Assembly: GCF_045762675.1 (NCBI RefSeq)
Contig: NZ_JBJDLK010000009.1
Span: 62,001-126,000 of the forward strand
Direction of reading: 5' to 3'
From: Elizabethkingia meningoseptica_A
GTDB lineage: Bacteria; Bacteroidota; Bacteroidia; Flavobacteriales; Weeksellaceae
Length of the DNA stretch: 64,000 nt
Shown here: positions 59,894-64,000 of the stretch, in pieces
Layout of the letters: the number at the start of each line of letters is the position of its first letter
Numbering within the stretch: position 1 is the stretch's first letter
Notes under the pieces: generated by a model
Told to the model about the DNA's origin: nothing
Database searches by the model: none
Seen by the model: only the letters and a program-made list of their open reading frames with translations
Made by a program: the position numbers and the translations under genes

Positions 59894-61255
59894 TTATTCA
59901 ACTTCTTCGAAAAACTTTCGAACCTTCTCCATAATAGACTGTCCCAGAGTCGGTTTAGACTTAGTTCTTTCAGCTTCTTTTATTGGCGAATTTACAACTT
60001 CTTCCGCTGTTTCACTCACATTATTTTCTACCTTTTCAGAAACTGTTTCTGCTGCCTTTTCAAGCTCAGCAGGCTCATCAAATGATCTCTTATCTCTAAT
60101 CTTCAAGCTTTCCATTAGCAATCCGATAGATGTAGCAAATTCAGGACCTTTCAGGAACTGGTTTTTATCATTCGCCACATATTCGTTTGCATATCCAATT
60201 CTTGCATCAAAACCTGTTACATAGTTGGAAAGCTGACGAAGATGTCTAAGATTAGATCCACCTCCTGTTAACACTATTCCTGCAATCAGTTTTTTCTTTT
60301 GTTCATAAGCTCCGTAACCTTTAAGCTCATTGTTTACCATTTCCAGAATTTCTTCTACTCTGGCATTGATAATCTGTGCAAGGGTTTTTAAAGAGATTTC
60401 CTTGTCCGGTCTTCCGTGAAGTCCCGGAATCGTAACAAAAGTTGAATCTTTTTCCAGCTCCGGAACTGCAGAACCGAATTTCACTTTCAGCTTTTCTGCA
60501 TGATTTTCGATAATAGAACAGCCTTCTTTAATATCATCTGTAATAATACCTCCTCCGTAAGGAATAACGCATGTATGACGGATAATATTATCTTTAAAGA
60601 TTGCTACGTCTGTTGTACCGCCACCGATATCTACAATAGCAACACCTGCTTCTTTCTCTTCCTTGGTCAGAACGGCCTCTGAAGAAGCTAAAGGTTCCAG
60701 TGTAAGAGCTTCCATTTCTAAACCGGCTTCTTTTACACATCTGGCGATATTACGAATGGATCCCATCTGCCCGACTACAACATGGAAGTTGGCCTCCAGT
60801 CTTTTACCGTGCATACCGATTGGTTCCTGAATTTCACCTTCAGAGTCTACTTTGTATTCCTGTGGTAATACGTGAATAATTTCCTCACCCGGCAGCATAA
60901 CCAGTTTTTTCACCTGATTTTTAAGCTGTTCGATATCATCTTCTGTGATATACCTGTCCGGATGTTCTCTCATTATATAATCTGAATGCTGTAAGCTTCG
61001 GATATGCTTTCCTGCAATACCTACAGTAACATTCTTAATCTTCACACCTGCGCTTTTTTCAGCTTCTGACACAGCAGCCTGAATAGAGCTTATGGTTTGA
61101 GATATATTGTTAACAATTCCTTTATGGACACCAAGACTTTTACTTCGTCCTACGCCCATTATTTCTATTTTTCCATGAGTATTTTTTCTACCCACAATGG
61201 CTACAATCTTGGTAGTCCCAATGTCGAGCCCTACTGCAAATTCGTTTGTTTCCAT
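59894..61255 (-). CDS. ftsA: Cell division protein FtsA
   Basis: The ATG at 61255 gives 453 residues; an earlier GTG is unlikely. Actin-fold parts are VGLDIGTTKIVAIVGRK, VDIGGGTTDVAIF and GGGSNLRHLRQL. The C-terminus ends in an amphipathic helix (IMEKVRKFFEEVE) that anchors the protein to the membrane. An acidic linker precedes it. FtsA links FtsZ to the membrane. Confidence 0.96.
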   Translation of the reverse strand: METNEFAVGLDIGTTKIVAIVGRKNTHGKIEIMGVGRSKSLGVHKGIVNNISQTISSIQAAVSEAEKSAGVKIKNVTVGIAGKHIRSLQHSDYIMREHPDRYITEDDIEQLKNQVKKLVMLPGEEIIHVLPQEYKVDSEGEIQEPIGMHGKRLEANFHVVVGQMGSIRNIARCVKEAGLEMEALTLEPLASSEAVLTKEEKEAGVAIVDIGGGTTDVAIFKDNIIRHTCVIPYGGGIITDDIKEGCSIIENHAEKLKVKFGSAVPELEKDSTFVTIPGLHGRPDKEISLKTLAQIINARVEEILEMVNNELKGYGAYEQKKKLIAGIVLTGGGSNLRHLRQLSNYVTGFDARIGYANEYVANDKNQFLKGPEFATSIGLLMESLKIRDKRSFDEPAELEKAAETVSEKVENNVSETAEEVVNSPIKEAERTKSKPTLGQSIMEKVRKFFEEVE

Positions 61256-61283
61256 CACTATCTCTTTTATCCAGTTTGATTTA

Positions 61284-62198
61284 TTATTTTCTTTTTTTAT
61301 TCTTTTCCTCCTTCACTTGCTTTTTAGCTCCTTCCTTTTTAGGTTTTTCCTTTTTTCGTTCTACTTTTTTCTCGGGAGGCGCTTTCTTTTTCTCTGGTTC
61401 TTTTTTCTCTGCTACAGGTGTTGGCCTCGCGATCACCGTGTTGGGAATCTTCTGGCTCAGTAAACTATCTGCATCAGATTTAAATCCTTTCCTCAGGGTT
61501 GTTACAACCTGATTATTATACTTTACAGAGATTTGTCTGTACTTCATAGGATCCTGATAAATAAGATACCTCTCGGCAAAAGTTTTAAATCCTTTCAGTT
61601 TAAAATCTATATTATCCAGATCTCCAAGTTGCACTTTAAAGTTTCCTTCATCTGTAAGCAACTCATAATTTTCTCCATCTTTATTGATTCCTACAAAATA
61701 CTTTTTATTGAAGTCATCCTGTCCTATTTTATCAATAAGTGCACTTAATCCTTTGTAATCTTCTTTTGGTATATCACCAGAGACTAACATACACGGATAA
61801 GAAAACCTGTCGGACAGTGGAAACTCTTCTCCGTTTTTATCAACATAAAACTGCTTCGTCCCATTGCTAATTCTCATAACCGGTACTCTTTGTTTTACAT
61901 CTACATTCAGAACTCCGTTCAGATTCAGATATACATTGGCACTATCTACGGCTTTCAGGGCATTAAGCTTTTTTTCCAGCTGAGGAATATCCAAAGTTCC
62001 AACTTTCCCCGAAGGGTTGCTTTTTTTTACAATACTTTGTATTGTAGCCTCATTTATAAAATATACAGGAGTTTCCTGTGTTAAATCTATTTTTAGTTTC
62101 TGTTCTTTTGTACTGAAGCGTTTCAATGAAAAATTGAGTAGAAATGCCAAAAGCACTAATACTACAAAAATTTTTAATATTCTATATTTATTTTTCAT
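61284..62198 (-). CDS. ftsQ: Cell division protein FtsQ
   Basis: The 304-residue protein has one N-terminal membrane segment (ILKIFVVLVLLAFLLNFSL) and a periplasmic part with a POTRA-like start (VYFINEATIQSIVKKSNPSG) and the FtsQ core (VPVMRISNGTKQFYVDKNGEEFPLSDRF). The C-terminus is a Lys/Glu-rich tail that looks disordered. It bridges the early and late division proteins. It lies between a GxxExxY gene and ftsA. Confidence 0.9.
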   Translation of the reverse strand: MKNKYRILKIFVVLVLLAFLLNFSLKRFSTKEQKLKIDLTQETPVYFINEATIQSIVKKSNPSGKVGTLDIPQLEKKLNALKAVDSANVYLNLNGVLNVDVKQRVPVMRISNGTKQFYVDKNGEEFPLSDRFSYPCMLVSGDIPKEDYKGLSALIDKIGQDDFNKKYFVGINKDGENYELLTDEGNFKVQLGDLDNIDFKLKGFKTFAERYLIYQDPMKYRQISVKYNNQVVTTLRKGFKSDADSLLSQKIPNTVIARPTPVAEKKEPEKKKAPPEKKVERKKEKPKKEGAKKQVKEEKNKKRK

Positions 62199-62296
62199 TC
62201 TTTTATCTCAATACCTATTTATTTCTGAACATATTTTTCTTGAATGCAAAGACCGCAAAGGATTTATACTTTTTTTGTTTCGCTAAGCCGCTTCGC

Positions 62297-62695
62297 TTAA
62301 GCTATGCCTTTTTCATTTTCAAGCCTGTTTACAATTCTTTTTATTCCTGTTTTAAACAATTTTGAATTAAAATTCAATAACAAACCTAATCTATAATCTC
62401 CTAATTTTAAATAATTCATAAGCTGTGCTGCGTGAAAGTCAATTAAACTTTCTTGTGCTTTAATTTCCATAACAACTTTGTTTTCTATCAGCAAATCCAC
62501 TTTAAACGCATTACTCACTTCCAAATCTTCATAAATTATCGACAAATGTTTTTGTCTTTCAACATATAAGCCTCTTTTCACTAATTCATAAGCCAAACAT
62601 TGCTCATATACTGTTTCATACAACCCCATTCCTAAAGTTTTATGCACTTTAAGTCCTGCATCTATTACTTCTTTAGAAATTTCGTTTTCTGTCAT
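62297..62695 (-). CDS. GxxExxY-family protein (predicted PD-(D/E)XK-type)
   Basis: The ATG at 62695 gives 132 residues; the longer frame starts at TTG. GMGLYETVYEQCLAYELVKRGL contains the GxxExxY motif. Downstream FKVDLLIENKVVMEIKA carries the Asp and Glu-x-Lys pattern of the nuclease-like fold. Members are spread through Bacteroidota, often as lone genes in variable places, and their role is unknown. It sits between murC and ftsQ, a very conserved pair, with GCAAAG words on both sides. Confidence 0.87.
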   Translation of the reverse strand: MTENEISKEVIDAGLKVHKTLGMGLYETVYEQCLAYELVKRGLYVERQKHLSIIYEDLEVSNAFKVDLLIENKVVMEIKAQESLIDFHAAQLMNYLKLGDYRLGLLLNFNSKLFKTGIKRIVNRLENEKGIA

Positions 62696-62778
62696 TTTTA
62701 ACTTTGCTAAGTGAAACGCCTCTGCTTTCTTATTCAAAAATCACCTACTCATGCCCTTTGCGTTCAAAATATAATAAA

Positions 62779-64000
62779 TTATTCTTTTTCTTTTCCCATC
62801 CATGCCATTATCGGGTCATACAGGGTATCTATATTTCCTGCTCCCACAGTAAGAAGGATATCAAAATCTTTACTCTTTATTTTTTCGAATGCATCCTGAA
62901 GATTGCTTACTTCCTTTTTATCACTTTTAACTTTCTCCAGCAACCAGTCTGAGGTTATTCCTTCTATCGGAAGTTCGCGCGCCGGATAGATATCCAGCAG
63001 AATCAACTCATCTCCTTTGCTAAGACTATCCGCAAAACCATCAGCAAAATCCCTTGTTCTTGTAAACAAATGCGGCTGGAATACAATTAATAACTTTTTA
63101 TTCGGATAGAATGTTTTTACAGATCCAATTACAGCATTCAGTTCTGTTGGATGATGTGCATAGTCATCTATGTAAATTTTACCATTTTCGAAGAAATGCT
63201 TCGTATATCTTCTCTTGATTCCTTTGAATGATTTTATTCCTTTTTTAAGGTCTTCATAGCTTGCTCCGAGCTGATGAACGATAGCTATAGCAACAGTAGC
63301 ATTCTCAACATTATGAATTCCAGGAAGATGCCATTCAAAATCTTCAATAGTTTCCTCACCTGCATGAAAATCAAACCGAAGGGTTCCCCCCTCCATTCTG
63401 ATACTATCAGAATAATAATCAGCTTCTTCGTTTACTGCATATGATACTGAATTTCTTCCGATATCCAGACCTTTACGTACGAAGAGTTTATCATTATCGG
63501 CCACAAGTGCTGCAAAATCACGGAATGACTGCTCAATTGTATTCGTATCCCCGTAAATATCCAGATGATCGGCATCCATTGAAGTGACAACAGCCCATTT
63601 AGGACGAAGATTCATAAAAGAGCGATCATACTCATCTGCCTCCACCACAGAAATATCTGTTCCGTTATAAATAAAGTTGGAACCATAGTTTTCTGCAATT
63701 CCTCCTAAAAATCCGGAGAATGGAAGATTTGCAACTTTACAAAGGTGTGTAATCAATGTAGAAGTTGTTGTTTTTCCATGAGTCCCGGCAACAGCAACAC
63801 AATTTGTAGTTTCTGTAAGAATCCCCAGAACTTTGGCTCTTTTCATTATGGTAAAGCCTTTTTCCGTGAAATAGTCAAGGATTTTAAGATCTTTGATCGC
63901 GGGTGTAAAAACAATCAGCGTATTATCCGGTGACAGACGTTCTTCAGCCTGTGTTAGCACATCATCGAAATTAATGCTTATACCTTCTTCCTGAAGTGCA
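62779..64000 (-). CDS. murC: UDP-N-acetylmuramate-L-alanine ligase (5' end outside window)
   Basis: The frame is open to the right edge (reading ALQEEGISINFDDVLTQAEERL), so the start is beyond base 64000. The visible part holds the ATP motif VAGTHGKTTTSTLI, EADEYDRSFMNLRPKWAVVT, LPGIHNVENATVAIAI, YDDYAHHPTELNAV and VFQPHLFTRT, the MurC sequence set. It adds L-alanine to UDP-MurNAc. It is upstream of ftsQ, as in the standard cluster, but a GxxExxY gene lies between. Confidence 0.95.
   Translation of the reverse strand, partial: ALQEEGISINFDDVLTQAEERLSPDNTLIVFTPAIKDLKILDYFTEKGFTIMKRAKVLGILTETTNCVAVAGTHGKTTTSTLITHLCKVANLPFSGFLGGIAENYGSNFIYNGTDISVVEADEYDRSFMNLRPKWAVVTSMDADHLDIYGDTNTIEQSFRDFAALVADNDKLFVRKGLDIGRNSVSYAVNEEADYYSDSIRMEGGTLRFDFHAGEETIEDFEWHLPGIHNVENATVAIAIVHQLGASYEDLKKGIKSFKGIKRRYTKHFFENGKIYIDDYAHHPTELNAVIGSVKTFYPNKKLLIVFQPHLFTRTRDFADGFADSLSKGDELILLDIYPARELPIEGITSDWLLEKVKSDKKEVSNLQDAFEKIKSKDFDILLTVGAGNIDTLYDPIMAWMGKEKE

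Noticed and set aside
61197..61512. Phe/Leu-rich plus-strand frames
   Set aside because: They mirror the Lys/Glu-rich tail of FtsQ read on the other strand.
1..64000. CRISPR array, prophage or transposase
   Set aside because: No regularly spaced repeats, phage structural genes, integrases or transposases were seen.

Overview
This window comes from an AT-rich Bacteroidota genome. Gene content and style point to the family Weeksellaceae, most likely an Elizabethkingia/Chryseobacterium-type organism; that is inferred from recognised families, not from a database search. Supporting signs are a GLPGLI-family protein, a DUF3078 barrel, a GH3-family protein, TonB-dependent receptors, tRNAs without an encoded CCA end, and many genes preceded by the Bacteroidota -33/-7 promoter (TTG, 18-20 bases, TAnnTTTG) instead of a strong Shine-Dalgarno site.

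Layout. 1-9.5 kb: an LTA-synthase-like phosphotransferase cut by the left edge, a YpfJ metallopeptidase, a GNAT/SpoU-methyltransferase pair, mutS, small envelope proteins and an HI0933-type flavoprotein. 9.5-19.3 kb: thioesterase-thiL, an LpxH-like phosphoesterase, pepT, HMG-CoA-lyase-like enzyme, OsmC, a SufT-like protein, a PolB-like exonuclease, a serine hydrolase, and an SprT-like/mannose-1-phosphate guanylyltransferase pair. 19.6-30.8 kb: comM-like ATPase, DUF3078 barrel, rhomboid, dprA, gdhA, a Thr-rich secreted protein, a cysteine-cluster protein, truncated haemoglobin, alkD-like protein, proton antiporter and hflX. 30.9-37.2 kb: a META lipoprotein with two tandem secreted TonB_C-like paralogues, lysA, a DnaQ-type exonuclease carrying a decayed GIY-YIG-like half, and a HerA/DUF853 ATPase. 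37.5-45.1 kb: a small Cys/His membrane protein with an OprC-like copper receptor, a persulfide/sulfur operon (CstB-like, rhodanese lipoprotein, thioredoxin), and a large outer-membrane barrel. 45.2-49.3 kb: an acidic protein, exbB-exbD-tonB-folC and two tRNA-Val(UAC) genes. 49.3-57.9 kb: glycosyltransferase-sufE-YgjV-like, clpC, a secreted Cys peptide/GLPGLI pair, GH3, bacilliredoxin and YqeY. 58-64 kb: the end of the division/wall cluster on the minus strand, murC (cut by the right edge)-GxxExxY gene-ftsQ-ftsA-ftsZ.

Most of the window is ordinary chromosomal housekeeping sequence; no prophage, transposase, CRISPR array or classical defence island was seen. The parts most worth a second look are the copper receptor with its small upstream partner, the secreted Cys peptide/GLPGLI pair behind a perfect palindrome, the exonuclease with a decayed nuclease half, the paired tRNA-Val genes with identical bodies but different acceptor stems, the GxxExxY gene inserted between murC and ftsQ, and intergenic palindromes built on AACAATGTA.
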